Source of the DNA: Bacillota bacterium
GTDB lineage: Bacteria; Bacillota; Clostridia; Oscillospirales; Ruminococcaceae
Assembly (NCBI GenBank): GCA_023421245.1
Contig: JAEZTV010000034.1
Location: 124,001 to 188,000, forward strand
Reading direction: 5' to 3'
Length of the DNA stretch: 64,000 nucleotides
In this document: one piece after another, positions 16,443 to 25,360 of the stretch
Layout of the letters: each line of letters starts with the position of its first letter
Numbering within the stretch: position 1 is the stretch's first letter
Made by a program: the position numbers and the translations under genes
Notes under the pieces: model-generated
Told to the model about the DNA's origin: nothing
Database searches by the model: none
The model's input: the letters and a program-made list of their open reading frames with translations, nothing else

Positions 16443-17468
16443 TTAATAGATAAACATTGCATCGCCAAAGCTGAAAAAGCGATACCGCTCGTTTACCGCT
16501 GTATTATAGGCGTGCATGGTGTTGTCGTAGCCCGCAAAAGCACTTACAAGCATAATAAGCGTGCTTTCCGGCAGATGAAAGTTTGTAATAAGTCCATCCA
16601 GCACTTTGAACTGATAGCCGGGATAGATAAAAATATCGGTGCTGCCCTCGCAAGCACAGATTTGGTTGTGGGATGCAAAGGCCGCCTCCAATGTGCGGCA
16701 GCTTGTCGTGCCCACGGCAATCACCCGCCCGCCCGCCTGCTTTGTACGGTTTATAAGGTCTGCAGTTTCAGGCGGTATCCTATAGTGCTCGCTGTGCATC
16801 CTGTGGTCAAGGATGTTGTCCTCTTTCACCGGACGAAACGTTCCAAGCCCGACATGAAGCGTGACAAACCCGATTTTAACGCCCATCTCTTTTAATCCAC
16901 AAAGCAGTTCGGTAGTAAAATGCAGCCCTGCGGTAGGGGCTGCGGCGGATCCCAGCTCTTTGGAATATACCGTCTGGTAGCGCTCGTTATCCTTTAGCTT
17001 TTCTTTGATATACGGCGGCAGCGGCATCAGGCCGATACGCTCAAAAACGGCGTAAAGGCTGCCCTTGCACTCAAACTGCGCAAGGCGGTTGCCGTCTGGC
17101 AAAACTTCTATAATTTCGGCATGCAAAAGCCCGTCGCCAAAGGTAAACCGATGTCCCGGTCTGGCCCGTTTTCCCGGGCGCACGAGAATCTCCCACATTC
17201 TATCCGCCTTTTGCTCAAGCAGCAAAAACTCAATATCACCGCCCGTATCGTCTCGTTTGCCGTACAGCCGTGCGGGAATCACACGGGTGTCATTTAGAAT
17301 CAGCGTATCTCCCCGGCGCAATAGCCCTTGAATATCGCAAAAATGCAGGTGCGAAATCGCACCCGATTTGCGGTCCAGTGTCAGCAACCGCGAAACGTCA
17401 CGCGGCTCGATAGGAGTTTGTGCGATAAGCGGTTCGGGCAATTCGTACCAAAAATCGGATTTTCTCAT
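16443..17468 (-). CDS. queA: S-adenosylmethionine:tRNA ribosyltransferase-isomerase
   Basis: A 341-residue enzyme that transfers and isomerises the ribosyl part of SAM onto preQ1 in tRNA to give epoxyqueuosine. Family motifs are FWYELPEPLIAQTP, LILNDTRVIPARLYG, PPYIKEKL, AAPTAGLHFT and TNFHLPESTLIMLVSAF. AGGAG lies upstream of the ATG. It heads the queA-tgt unit and is divergent from the lysine riboswitch operon. Confidence 0.98.
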   Translation of the reverse strand: MRKSDFWYELPEPLIAQTPIEPRDVSRLLTLDRKSGAISHLHFCDIQGLLRRGDTLILNDTRVIPARLYGKRDDTGGDIEFLLLEQKADRMWEILVRPGKRARPGHRFTFGDGLLHAEIIEVLPDGNRLAQFECKGSLYAVFERIGLMPLPPYIKEKLKDNERYQTVYSKELGSAAAPTAGLHFTTELLCGLKEMGVKIGFVTLHVGLGTFRPVKEDNILDHRMHSEHYRIPPETADLINRTKQAGGRVIAVGTTSCRTLEAAFASHNQICACEGSTDIFIYPGYQFKVLDGLITNFHLPESTLIMLVSAFAGYDNTMHAYNTAVNERYRFFSFGDAMFIY

Positions 17469-17507
17469 ATATAAATTCTCCTGTAAGGACGATTTTCACA
17501 AAACAAA

Positions 17508-17536
17508 TTGACATATCGGCGCGCGAATGCTACTAT
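17508..17536 (+). promoter_or_regulatory. Promoter of the asd-dap operon
   Basis: A perfect -35 TTGACA (17508-17513), a 17-base spacer and an extended -10 TGC-TACTAT (box at 17531-17536). The riboswitch begins about 15 bases downstream. Confidence 0.8.
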
Positions 17537-17551
17537 GTCATTAATGAAATG

Positions 17552-17728
17552 GATAGAGGCGCAGGTTTAATGAGTAACCACATCGCAAGATTTGATCGGA
17601 ATCGCTTGAGCGTGGGTGAAAGGTAAAGCTGCCGAAGGGTTGCAGTGCCGGTGACTGCTGCTCTGGTTGCATGGCCAAAGAGGAATGTGACTGTCATCAT
17701 TATAGTAATGATGGAGAGCTATACGCTA
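17552..17728 (+). ncRNA. Lysine riboswitch (L box)
   Basis: A leader of about 175 nt with the conserved lysine aptamer landmarks in order: GAGGCGCAGG at the 5' side, GGTGAAAGGTAAAG, CTGCCGAAGGG, then GACTGTCAT and ATGGAGAGCTAT at the 3' side. ATAG and CTAT (17553-17556 and 17719-17722) close helix P1. Lysine binding should favour the downstream terminator and shut off the lysine-pathway genes that follow. Assigned from motif pattern and from the target operon. Confidence 0.93.
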
Positions 17729-17794
17729 ATTTCACAATTTTAAACCATATTTGTGTTTTGGTCAATAGCCCCGTATTTATTATATTGATTGTCT

Positions 17795-17819
17795 ATCCGG
17801 TTTTCATGCCGGATTTTTT
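17795..17819 (+). terminator. Terminator of the lysine riboswitch expression platform
   Basis: A short six-bp stem ATCCGG/CCGGAT (17795-17800 with 17809-17814) followed by a run of six Ts. It lies between the aptamer and asd, where a lysine-dependent attenuator is expected. The stem is short, so lengthening by pairing with upstream sequence is possible. Confidence 0.7.
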
Positions 17820-17921
17820 GTTACCCTTTCGCGGCTCCGTAATTTCTAAAAAAGCGGCAAATTGAGCATTCCAACAAGCATAATACAATGAAACTATTTT
17901 AGTTCAAAGGAGAACGAAACC

Positions 17922-19001
17922 ATGAAACAATATCAGGTCGGCATTATTGGAGCAACGGGTATGGTCGGTCAGCGATTCATCGCCCTGCTGGAAAATCACC
18001 CTTGGTTTAAAATTAAGCTGCTTGCGGCTTCGCCGCGTTCGGCGGGCAAAACCTACACCGATGCCGTAGGTGAGCGTTGGGCGATGAAAACCCCCATGCC
18101 GGAACAGGTTAAAAGCCTTATCGTTCTGGATGCGGCAGCCGATGTAGAGATAATTGCCTCGCAGGTGGATTTTGTATTCTGCGCGGTGGATATGAAAAAA
18201 GATGAGATAAAGGCTCTGGAAGAGATATACGCCAAGGCGGAATGCCCTGTAATCTCTAACAACTCTGCGCACCGCGGCACCCGCGACGTACCTATGATTA
18301 TTCCGGAAATTAATGCTTCGCACATGGAGGTTATCGCCGCCCAGCGCAAACGGCTTGGCACCAAGCGCGGCTTTATTGCGGTAAAGAGCAACTGCTCACT
18401 GCAAAGCTACGTTCCCGCGCTCCATCCTCTCATGGAGTATGGAGTAAAGAATGTGCTCGCATGCACCTATCAGGCGATTTCCGGTGCGGGCAAGACGTTT
18501 GAAACTTGGCCGGAGATGGTGGATAACGTAATCCCATTCATCGGTGGTGAGGAAGAAAAAAGCGAACAGGAGCCGCTCAAAATCTGGGGCGAGTTGACCG
18601 GCGGCGAGATTGTTCCGGCATCTTCCCCCTCGATTACCACGCAGTGTATCCGTGTTCCAGCCTCAGACGGCCATCTTGCCGCGGTGTTTGTATCGTTTGA
18701 GAATAAACCTTCAATGGACGAAATCAAGAAAAAATGGGCTGAGTTTTCCGGTGAACCCCAGCGCCTTTCCCTACCCTCGGCCCCCAAGCAGTTCCTCCAC
18801 TATTTTGAGGAAGACAACCGCCCCCAAACTCGCTTGGACCGCGACCTTGAAAACGCAATGGCCGTCTCGGTTGGCAGGCTGCGTCCCGATTCCCAGTACG
18901 ACTACAAATTTGTCTGCCTTTCGCACAACACGGTCAGGGGCGCTGCCGGCGGCGGTGTTTTGATGGCAGAGTTGCTTGCGGCAAACGGTTATTTTGACTA
19001 A
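17922..19001 (+). CDS. asd: Aspartate-semialdehyde dehydrogenase
   Basis: Reduces aspartyl phosphate to aspartate semialdehyde, the branch point to lysine/diaminopimelate, threonine and methionine. 359 residues, the longer archaeal/fungal-type Asd. The N-terminal NADP site is GIIGATGMVGQRF; the catalytic cysteine lies in VKSNCSLQSY; YQAISGAGK follows. AAAGGAG lies upstream of the ATG. First gene behind the lysine riboswitch. Confidence 0.97.
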   Translation: MKQYQVGIIGATGMVGQRFIALLENHPWFKIKLLAASPRSAGKTYTDAVGERWAMKTPMPEQVKSLIVLDAAADVEIIASQVDFVFCAVDMKKDEIKALEEIYAKAECPVISNNSAHRGTRDVPMIIPEINASHMEVIAAQRKRLGTKRGFIAVKSNCSLQSYVPALHPLMEYGVKNVLACTYQAISGAGKTFETWPEMVDNVIPFIGGEEEKSEQEPLKIWGELTGGEIVPASSPSITTQCIRVPASDGHLAAVFVSFENKPSMDEIKKKWAEFSGEPQRLSLPSAPKQFLHYFEEDNRPQTRLDRDLENAMAVSVGRLRPDSQYDYKFVCLSHNTVRGAAGGGVLMAELLAANGYFD

Positions 19002-19050
19002 TCCGTTTCCCCTTACACAATCCTTTTATATTGACAGGGAGGTTTTTTCA

Positions 19051-19950
19051 ATGAAGAAGACGGTATTTACCGGTGCCGGCTGTGCAATTGTAACGCCGAT
19101 GAGCACTGACGGCTCGATTGATTATACGCTGTTAAACAATCTGATTGATTTTCAAATTGAAAACGGTACCGATGCGATTATCATTGCCGGTACTACAGGC
19201 GAGGCGTCCACCTTTACCGATGCCGAACACATCAACATTCTTTACCACGCAGTAAAGGCAGTAGCAGGCCGCGTGCCTGTTGTTGCAGGTGCGGGCAGCA
19301 ACGATACCGCGTATGCGGTAGCACTCTCAAAAGAGGCCAAAACAGCGGGGGCGGATGCCCTGCTGCATGTTACCCCGTACTACAACAAAACCTCGCAAAA
19401 GGGTCTTATCAAGCATTTTAACACCATCGCAGACTCTACCGACCTGCCGGTTATTCTATATAACGTACCGAGCAGAACAGGCATGAACATTAGCTTGAGC
19501 GCATATAAAGAGCTTGCAAAGCACCCTAACATTGTGGCAACCAAGGAGGCCAGCGGTAACATTTCGGCCATTGCCGCCCTTGCCGCGGAATGTGTCCTTG
19601 ATATCTATTCGGGCAATGACGACCAGATCGTTCCCATCCTTGCCTTGGGTGGCAAGGGGGTTATCTCTGTGGTAAGCAACATTATGCCAAAAGAAACACA
19701 CGACATCTGCCGCCTGTTCTTTGATGGGGATGTCGCCGCCAGCCGCAAACTGCAGTTTGAGCTTTTGACGTTGATTAACAACCTGTTTATTGATGTAAAC
19801 CCCATCCCTGTAAAGGCTGCGCTGGAGCTGATGGGCTACCCGGTTGGCGACTGCCGTGCTCCGCTTGATACCCTCTCGACTGAGCACACGGCAATCCTTA
19901 AGCAGTCGATGGAGCACCATGGCCTGCTTCAAGCCGCACACAACAGCTGA
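19051..19950 (+). CDS. dapA: 4-hydroxy-tetrahydrodipicolinate synthase
   Basis: Condenses pyruvate with aspartate semialdehyde in the diaminopimelate pathway. A 299-residue TIM barrel with AGTTGEAST, HVTPYYNKTSQKGL, LYNVPSRTGMN and the Schiff-base lysine in VATKEASGN. ATG 19051 has GGGAGG at a good distance; an upstream in-frame ATG at 18976 lies inside asd and is not used. Second gene of the lysine-regulated operon, 49 bases after asd. Confidence 0.98.
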   Translation: MKKTVFTGAGCAIVTPMSTDGSIDYTLLNNLIDFQIENGTDAIIIAGTTGEASTFTDAEHINILYHAVKAVAGRVPVVAGAGSNDTAYAVALSKEAKTAGADALLHVTPYYNKTSQKGLIKHFNTIADSTDLPVILYNVPSRTGMNISLSAYKELAKHPNIVATKEASGNISAIAALAAECVLDIYSGNDDQIVPILALGGKGVISVVSNIMPKETHDICRLFFDGDVAASRKLQFELLTLINNLFIDVNPIPVKAALELMGYPVGDCRAPLDTLSTEHTAILKQSMEHHGLLQAAHNS

Positions 19951-19966
19951 TATGGGAGGAACGGAT

Positions 19967-20722
19967 GTGAAAACTAAGCTTATACTTTCGGGCAGTAATG
20001 GCGCGATGGGCAAGATAATTGCGGACCGCGTCGCCCTGCGAAGTGATTGCGATATTGTCGCGGGCATTGATATCAGCCCCGTCAAGTACACCGATTTTGA
20101 GGTTTATCCCACACCGGAGTCTGTGCCCTGCGCCGCGGATGTAATCATCGATTTCTCTCATCCGACTACGGTTATCCCCCTTCTTACCATGGCGCGGCAG
20201 AGACGTTTGCCTGTCGTGGTCTGTACAACAGGGCTTGCCCCCGAGCAGTTGGACGTAATGCATGAGGCAAGCAAAGAGATTCCCATATTCTATTCGGGCA
20301 ATATGTCACTTGGTATCAATCTGATGATTGCGCTTGCTCAAAAAGCTGCCGCCATGCTTGGCGATGAATTTGATATCGAGATTATAGAAAAACACCACAA
20401 CCGCAAGCTCGATGCCCCCAGCGGCACCGCTCTGATGATTGCAAACGCCGTGAATGAAACACTCGATAACCGCTGCAGGTTCGAGTATGACCGCCATGTT
20501 CGGCGGGAAAAGCGCCCAAAGAATGAGATTGGCATACACGCGGTGCGCGGCGGAACTATCGTAGGAGAGCATGAGATATTGTTTTCAGGCCCGGATGAAA
20601 TTGTAACCATCTCGCATAGCGCACGGTCCCGCGATGTGTTTGCGACCGGCGCAATCAATGCGGCAATTTTCCTGCGTACCCAGCGGCCCGGTCTTTATGA
20701 CATGGCCGATCTGCTTGCATAG
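19967..20722 (+). CDS. dapB: 4-hydroxy-tetrahydrodipicolinate reductase
   Basis: Reduces the DapA product with NAD(P)H. 251 residues. The nucleotide-binding motif is LSGSNGAMGKII; the catalytic segment is EKHHNRKLDAPSGTA; the C-terminus has IGIHAVRGGTIVGEHEI and SHSARSRDVFATGAI. The start is GTG 19967, placed six bases after GGAGGA; no better ATG exists in frame downstream of dapA. It follows dapA by 16 bases. Confidence 0.97.
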   Translation: MKTKLILSGSNGAMGKIIADRVALRSDCDIVAGIDISPVKYTDFEVYPTPESVPCAADVIIDFSHPTTVIPLLTMARQRRLPVVVCTTGLAPEQLDVMHEASKEIPIFYSGNMSLGINLMIALAQKAAAMLGDEFDIEIIEKHHNRKLDAPSGTALMIANAVNETLDNRCRFEYDRHVRREKRPKNEIGIHAVRGGTIVGEHEILFSGPDEIVTISHSARSRDVFATGAINAAIFLRTQRPGLYDMADLLA

Positions 20723-20764
20723 GCTGCAAATGATATCGGCAGCCGGAAAGGATGGGAACTACTT

Positions 20765-21229
20765 ATGAATGGCGTATCAAAGCTAACCGTTACCGAGGAC
20801 GTTGCGCTGATTACCATTAACCGTGCACCCGCAAACGCCGCGCTGCTTGCCGACATTCTTTCGCAGTTTGCGGATGGCGGTGTGAACATTGATATGATTT
20901 CATATGCCGCACCACAGGGTGAATACACCGCTCTCTCCTTTTCCATTCTGGGCAGCGACCTGGTTCGGGCACTTGGCATCACTGCAAGGATTTCTGAAAC
21001 CATGCCAATCACCCCACCGCTTGTAAGCAGCGGTAACTGTCAGCTGCAGTTGTTTGGCGCCGAGATGGAAACCATGCCCGGTGTTGCGGCACGCGCGATG
21101 CGTGCAATCGCTTCGGCAAGCGTCGATATCTCAATTATTACCACAAGCGCCGTGGATATTTCCATACTTGTTTCGGCGATGCATAAAGAGGATGCCGTTG
21201 CGGCACTTAAAGCCGAGTTTTTACTATGA
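20765..21229 (+). CDS. Free-standing aspartokinase-like ACT-domain protein
   Basis: A 154-residue protein made of two ACT domains and resembling the C-terminal regulatory half of aspartokinase: VTEDVALITINRAPANAALLADIL, then a GVNIDMIS loop, then METMPGVAARAMRAIASASVDI and a final SILVSAMHKEDAVAALKAEF. No kinase domain precedes it. It resembles the separate beta subunit of Bacillus subtilis aspartokinase II. As last gene of the lysine-riboswitch operon it may bind lysine or threonine and control a kinase encoded elsewhere; this is inference. Confidence 0.85.
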   Translation: MNGVSKLTVTEDVALITINRAPANAALLADILSQFADGGVNIDMISYAAPQGEYTALSFSILGSDLVRALGITARISETMPITPPLVSSGNCQLQLFGAEMETMPGVAARAMRAIASASVDISIITTSAVDISILVSAMHKEDAVAALKAEFLL

Positions 21230-21365
21230 TATCCACTGAACAAACTGAATAGCAGACATTACGATAAGTTCGGGCAATTAACCTGCTGAAACAATCAAGT
21301 CCTAAAATACTGATTTTTAATCGAAACTCCGGTTTGCGTGTCCTGTGTATTCTCCCCGCACGATA

Positions 21366-21427
21366 ATAGAAAATGGCTATGTGTATGGATTTGCATCTGC
21401 AACTGCCAGCACATAGCCATTTTCTAT
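21366..21427. terminator. Long bidirectional terminator hairpin
   Basis: An 18-bp inverted repeat (21366-21383 with 21410-21427) between the convergent ACT gene and the ABC-F gene. It overlaps the stop codon of the ABC-F gene. The stem ends are A/T-rich on both sides, so it can terminate in both directions. Confidence 0.8.
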
Positions 21428-23340
21428 TCGGCAAGTTCCGCCCATTCATCTAGGTAACCGGAAAGATCCCTGCGGCACTGCTCTAACCGTTCACAGCACT
21501 CCTGCATCAGCTTGTAGTCGCTGTATACCGCCTCGCTTGCAATCTCCGTTTCCAGCTGCACAATCTCTTTCTCGCAGCAGCTTATTCTATCCTCCAGCTC
21601 ACGTACACGCCGTTTGCGTTTTGCCTCTGCGCTCTTTTGCTCACGACTTTTATAGTAACTGTCATGCTTGCCAGAGGGCTGTGCGGCTGCAATGGATGGT
21701 GCTGCGGCATTCGCTTCTTTTTCCCGGGCAATCTCGGCCATGTAATGGTCAAAGTTTCCGTTATAAACCTTTACCCCGCTTGGGAAGAGTTCTACAATCT
21801 TGGTGGGCACGCGGTTAAGCAGATATCGGTCATGCGATACAAACAGCAACGTGCCCTCATATTCGAGCATCGCCTGCTCCAGATCCTCTTTCGCATGCAG
21901 GTCCAGATGATTGGTCGGCTCGTCAAGGATTAAAACATTGGTTTTAGTCATCATCAAGATTGCAAATGACAGTTTAGCGCGCTCCCCGCCGCTAAGAACG
22001 CTTACCTTCTTGTATACGTTCTCGCCGGTCAGCAATACCCTACCGAGCACCGAGCGTATCTCATACTCGGTACGGGTAGAAAAACGATCCCATAATTCAT
22101 CCAATACGGTTTTATCGTAATTCAGGTTTGCGTTCTCCTGCTCGTAGTAACCGATGACCGCATTTTGCCCCCAACGGCAGCTGCCGCCCGATAACGGCAG
22201 CAATCCCTGCACCGCCTTGAGCAGTGAAGATTTACCCACGCCGTTCGCGCCGATTAAGGCGACACGTTCGCCGCGTTTGATGCTCAGGGTGAGGTTTTCA
22301 AACAACTGCTTTCTCGTATCTCCGCTCCCAACCGCAAGTGATACTTCTTCCAGTTCTATCAGGTCTTTATAGGGTGGACGCTCCGTTTCAAACCGAAGCG
22401 TCATATGTTTTTCATATATTGAAGGCTTATCCATTACCTCAATCTTTTCAAGGGTTTTCAGCCGCCCCTTCGCACTGTTTGAGGTAGATGCTCTCGCCAT
22501 ATTCCGATCAATATAATCCTGCAGCGATGCAATCTGTTTTTGCTGCTGCTCATACTCTTTCTGCAGCCTTATAAACCGCTCCTCTTTTAGCAGCAGGTAT
22601 TTTGAGTAGCTGCCGGGGTAACTGGTCAGCGTACAGCGCTCAAGTTCCCAGATCTGCGAAACTACTTTGTCGAGGAAATACCGGTCATGTGATACCACGA
22701 TTATGGCACCGCTGTAGGAGCACAGGTAATCCTCCAGCCACATAAGTGTTTTAAAGTCCAGATGATTGGTCGGCTCATCAAGAATGAGCAGTTCCGGCTC
22801 TTCAAGTAACAGCCGCGCCATGGCAAGACGGGTCTTTTCGCCGCCGCTCAGCGATGAAATCGGCGTATCAGGTGCTGTTTGTCCAAAGCCCATACCGTTT
22901 AGGATGCTCTTTATTTTAACCTCAATCAGATATCCATCGTTATGTTCAAATGCAGTTTGTTTTTTTGCATAATCGGCCGACAGCTGCGCCAGAAGGTCGC
23001 TGTCCTGCGCACATTGCGTTATTGCAGCTTCGAGTGCGCGCATCTCGTTTTGAAGGCTTAGCAGCGGGGCAAACACGCTGAGCATCTCATCATAAAGCGT
23101 GCTGCCGCGGTTAAGCCCGCTGTTTTGTTCCAAAAAGCCTATGGTAAGGCCGCTTGCGCGCACCACCGTGCCCGCATCCGGCTCCAGGCGATTGGTAATG
23201 ATATTAAGAAGCGTAGATTTTCCTGCACCGTTTGCGCCAATCAGACCAATACGGTTTGACTTTTCAACCTTAACAGTTGCTGCGGCAATCACCTTTTTAT
23301 CCAAAAAGCCCTTGTGCAGAGAGTTTATATGTATCAGCAT
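21424..23340 (-). CDS. ABC-F family ATP-binding protein
   Basis: A 638-residue soluble twin-ATPase with no membrane segment. The two nucleotide-binding domains show GANGAGKST with LSGGEKTRLAMARLL, and GANGVGKSS with LSGGERAKLSFAILM; each has LDEPTNHLD. A linker of about 80 residues and a charged C-terminal coiled coil (about residues 550-635) place it with the YdiF/Uup group, which acts on ribosomes rather than in transport. An antibiotic-resistance role is not suggested by sequence alone. Confidence 0.93.
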   Translation of the reverse strand: MLIHINSLHKGFLDKKVIAAATVKVEKSNRIGLIGANGAGKSTLLNIITNRLEPDAGTVVRASGLTIGFLEQNSGLNRGSTLYDEMLSVFAPLLSLQNEMRALEAAITQCAQDSDLLAQLSADYAKKQTAFEHNDGYLIEVKIKSILNGMGFGQTAPDTPISSLSGGEKTRLAMARLLLEEPELLILDEPTNHLDFKTLMWLEDYLCSYSGAIIVVSHDRYFLDKVVSQIWELERCTLTSYPGSYSKYLLLKEERFIRLQKEYEQQQKQIASLQDYIDRNMARASTSNSAKGRLKTLEKIEVMDKPSIYEKHMTLRFETERPPYKDLIELEEVSLAVGSGDTRKQLFENLTLSIKRGERVALIGANGVGKSSLLKAVQGLLPLSGGSCRWGQNAVIGYYEQENANLNYDKTVLDELWDRFSTRTEYEIRSVLGRVLLTGENVYKKVSVLSGGERAKLSFAILMMTKTNVLILDEPTNHLDLHAKEDLEQAMLEYEGTLLFVSHDRYLLNRVPTKIVELFPSGVKVYNGNFDHYMAEIAREKEANAAAPSIAAAQPSGKHDSYYKSREQKSAEAKRKRRVRELEDRISCCEKEIVQLETEIASEAVYSDYKLMQECCERLEQCRRDLSGYLDEWAELAE

Positions 23341-23387
23341 ATGTTGGTTGTTCCCCTTTGCCCATCCGTTACACTAAAACCAAGCGG

Positions 23388-24131
23388 TCAATTACATGCA
23401 AGCGGGAGAATCCCGCCGATATCGGTGAGAACATTCTCTGTTAAGCATATGTGCTTTACATCATGTTTGTTCATGAAATCGATCATTCTTTGCGCATCCG
23501 GATGTGTTTCAAGTATGCCTGTAAATGCGATGAGCCCCTGAGCCAGCATCCCGGAGCAGCCGCCGATAAACCCATATGGGTAGCCTTCCAGATGAATGTG
23601 TCCGGCGCGGATTTCAAGCACATCGATGCCCTCATCTCGGCAAAGTGCCGCAATCGACGGATCGGCGGTAATGAGTGCGTTTTCACTGATGATGCACACA
23701 GAGCATTTTGCATAGCCCTGCGGGCAAAAAATAGGCCTGATTTCATTATCATTACAGTGACGCAGTATCTCGGGCGATGTGGCTTTGCCACAGATCAGGC
23801 GGTTTCCTATGCGCGCCGCGTTGAGCGTGCAATCGAACGGATATGTAGCCCCTAAGGGCCGATTAAGTGCAGCTATGGTAAAGCCCAGTCCTTCAAGCTC
23901 ACTTATCTCCGGAGCTTGCGCCGTGTTTACCACAATCGCATCTCCTCCCAGATGATGGATCAGCATATCTGCATGAAACTGAACGGGAGCAGCCAGCGTA
24001 TTACACGCAGACAACGCTATGCAGTGTATGTCCATCCGATTGAGTGCCGCGAGAATTGATTGATATGCCCTTCCCACCGCCGTAAGGCTTACCTTTGATT
24101 GCGGCAGATTCGGCGCGTGAATATAGTCCAT
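23388..24131 (-). CDS. DUF6873-like GME-fold protein
   Basis: A 247-residue soluble protein resembling the DUF6873 group of the guanidino-group-modifying enzyme fold. Conserved-looking blocks are FHADMLIHHLGG, then CPQGYAKCSVCIISENALITADPSIA and RAGHIHLEGYPYGFIGGCSG. The histidine and late cysteine could form a catalytic set as in arginine deiminase relatives, but no substrate can be named. The family call is from memory of its motifs. It lies 26 bases after the ABC permease gene, so it may be co-transcribed. Confidence 0.65.
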   Translation of the reverse strand: MDYIHAPNLPQSKVSLTAVGRAYQSILAALNRMDIHCIALSACNTLAAPVQFHADMLIHHLGGDAIVVNTAQAPEISELEGLGFTIAALNRPLGATYPFDCTLNAARIGNRLICGKATSPEILRHCNDNEIRPIFCPQGYAKCSVCIISENALITADPSIAALCRDEGIDVLEIRAGHIHLEGYPYGFIGGCSGMLAQGLIAFTGILETHPDAQRMIDFMNKHDVKHICLTENVLTDIGGILPLACN

Positions 24132-24157
24132 TAACAGCCTTGCCTCCTTGCTGTACC

Positions 24158-25345
24158 CTATTCGTTCCGCAGCGCATCCACCGGATGCAGCTTAGACGCC
24201 TTGGAGGCGGGATAAACACCGAAGATTGTGCCGCTTATGACCGAAAAGGTGATGCACAAAAGCAGCAACTGGGTATTGATTACTGGCATAATCCCCATAA
24301 TGCCAAACCCCGCAAATGAAAGGATTACCCCGACAATGCACCCAATCAAGCTGCCAAGTAATGAGATTGTAAACGCCTCAAGTAAGAACTCACTGAGGAT
24401 TACAATGTTGCGCGCACCGATGGCCTTTTTAATCCCAATCTCCCGCGTTCTTTCATTCACCGAAACGAGCATCACCGTCATAATTGACAAGCCCGCAACA
24501 ATCAGCGAGATGGCAGCTATCGCGGATAGCACGTAGGAGATAATGTTGAGCAGATTATTTAGCTTATCCTTTTGCTGCGCGATATTCTGTGTTTTGTATA
24601 TCTTACCGTAGCCGTTGGTCTGCTCTAAGCGGCGCACAACCTCAAGGCCTACAGTTTCAAGGCTTGCACCGTCCTTTGCCTGTATCGCAATTTGGTCAAA
24701 ATAGCCCCGTCCCGCAGCCTTTTGCATTGCGGTATACGGAATATACACAAAGGTTGGAATATAACCGCTCAGCATAGATTGTAGCATATTGCCGCCCGAA
24801 TTTACAACCCCGATAATGGTGAAGTCTTCATCAAACCCTCCAAGCCTCAGACGGACGGTCTTTCCCACAATATTAGAACGCTTGTAGGTTTGCTCAGCAA
24901 AGTTTCTATCCACGAGGCATACGTTCTCCCCTGCACTGACATCCGATTTGCCCAGCAGCCTGCCGTGCAGTACTTCAAGAGAGAATATCTGGCGCGCGCC
25001 GGCATCAATGCCCCATACCGCGCTGTTGAGCACCAGATTCTTGGTATATGCATTGGTGTATTCAAGCATTACAGGGATTGCGTCTCTTACATTTTCTGAC
25101 GCCTTTACAACCGCAAGATCATCCAGGCACAAAGTAGCATCGGTGATGCGCTTGTCTGTTTCAACGGTAAGGCCGCTGATGCCGAGGGAATCCAATTCAC
25201 TGTTGATGGCTGATTTGCCCATATCTGAGATTGCACCGATGATGATAACAGAGCACACGCCTATTGCAATACCAATGATGGTAAGGATGGTACGAAATCT
25301 ATTGCAAAACAAATTTTTAATGGCATACATCAAATAGTCGCTCAC
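24158..25345 (-). CDS. MacB-type ABC transporter permease
   Basis: A 395-residue permease with an N-terminal helix (FRTILTIIGIAIGVCSVIII), a large extracytoplasmic domain (about residues 45-265) and three C-terminal FtsX helices with NERTREIGIKKAIGA and the ending VYPASKASKLHPVDALR. It would export or act mechanically with a separate ATPase. It follows the adaptor gene by 15 bases. It starts with GTG after GAGGAGG. No ATPase subunit gene is adjacent, which is unusual. Confidence 0.92.
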   Translation of the reverse strand: MSDYLMYAIKNLFCNRFRTILTIIGIAIGVCSVIIIGAISDMGKSAINSELDSLGISGLTVETDKRITDATLCLDDLAVVKASENVRDAIPVMLEYTNAYTKNLVLNSAVWGIDAGARQIFSLEVLHGRLLGKSDVSAGENVCLVDRNFAEQTYKRSNIVGKTVRLRLGGFDEDFTIIGVVNSGGNMLQSMLSGYIPTFVYIPYTAMQKAAGRGYFDQIAIQAKDGASLETVGLEVVRRLEQTNGYGKIYKTQNIAQQKDKLNNLLNIISYVLSAIAAISLIVAGLSIMTVMLVSVNERTREIGIKKAIGARNIVILSEFLLEAFTISLLGSLIGCIVGVILSFAGFGIMGIMPVINTQLLLLCITFSVISGTIFGVYPASKASKLHPVDALRNE

Positions 25346-25360
25346 GGCGATGCATCCTCC

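Noticed and set aside
17671..17865. A 64-codon ORF between the lysine aptamer and asd.
   Set aside because: It runs through riboswitch and terminator sequence, has no family resemblance and no good RBS.
21424..23340. The missing ATPase of the efflux permease.
   Set aside because: It has two ATPase domains, an ABC-F linker and a C-terminal coiled coil, so it is not a transport subunit.
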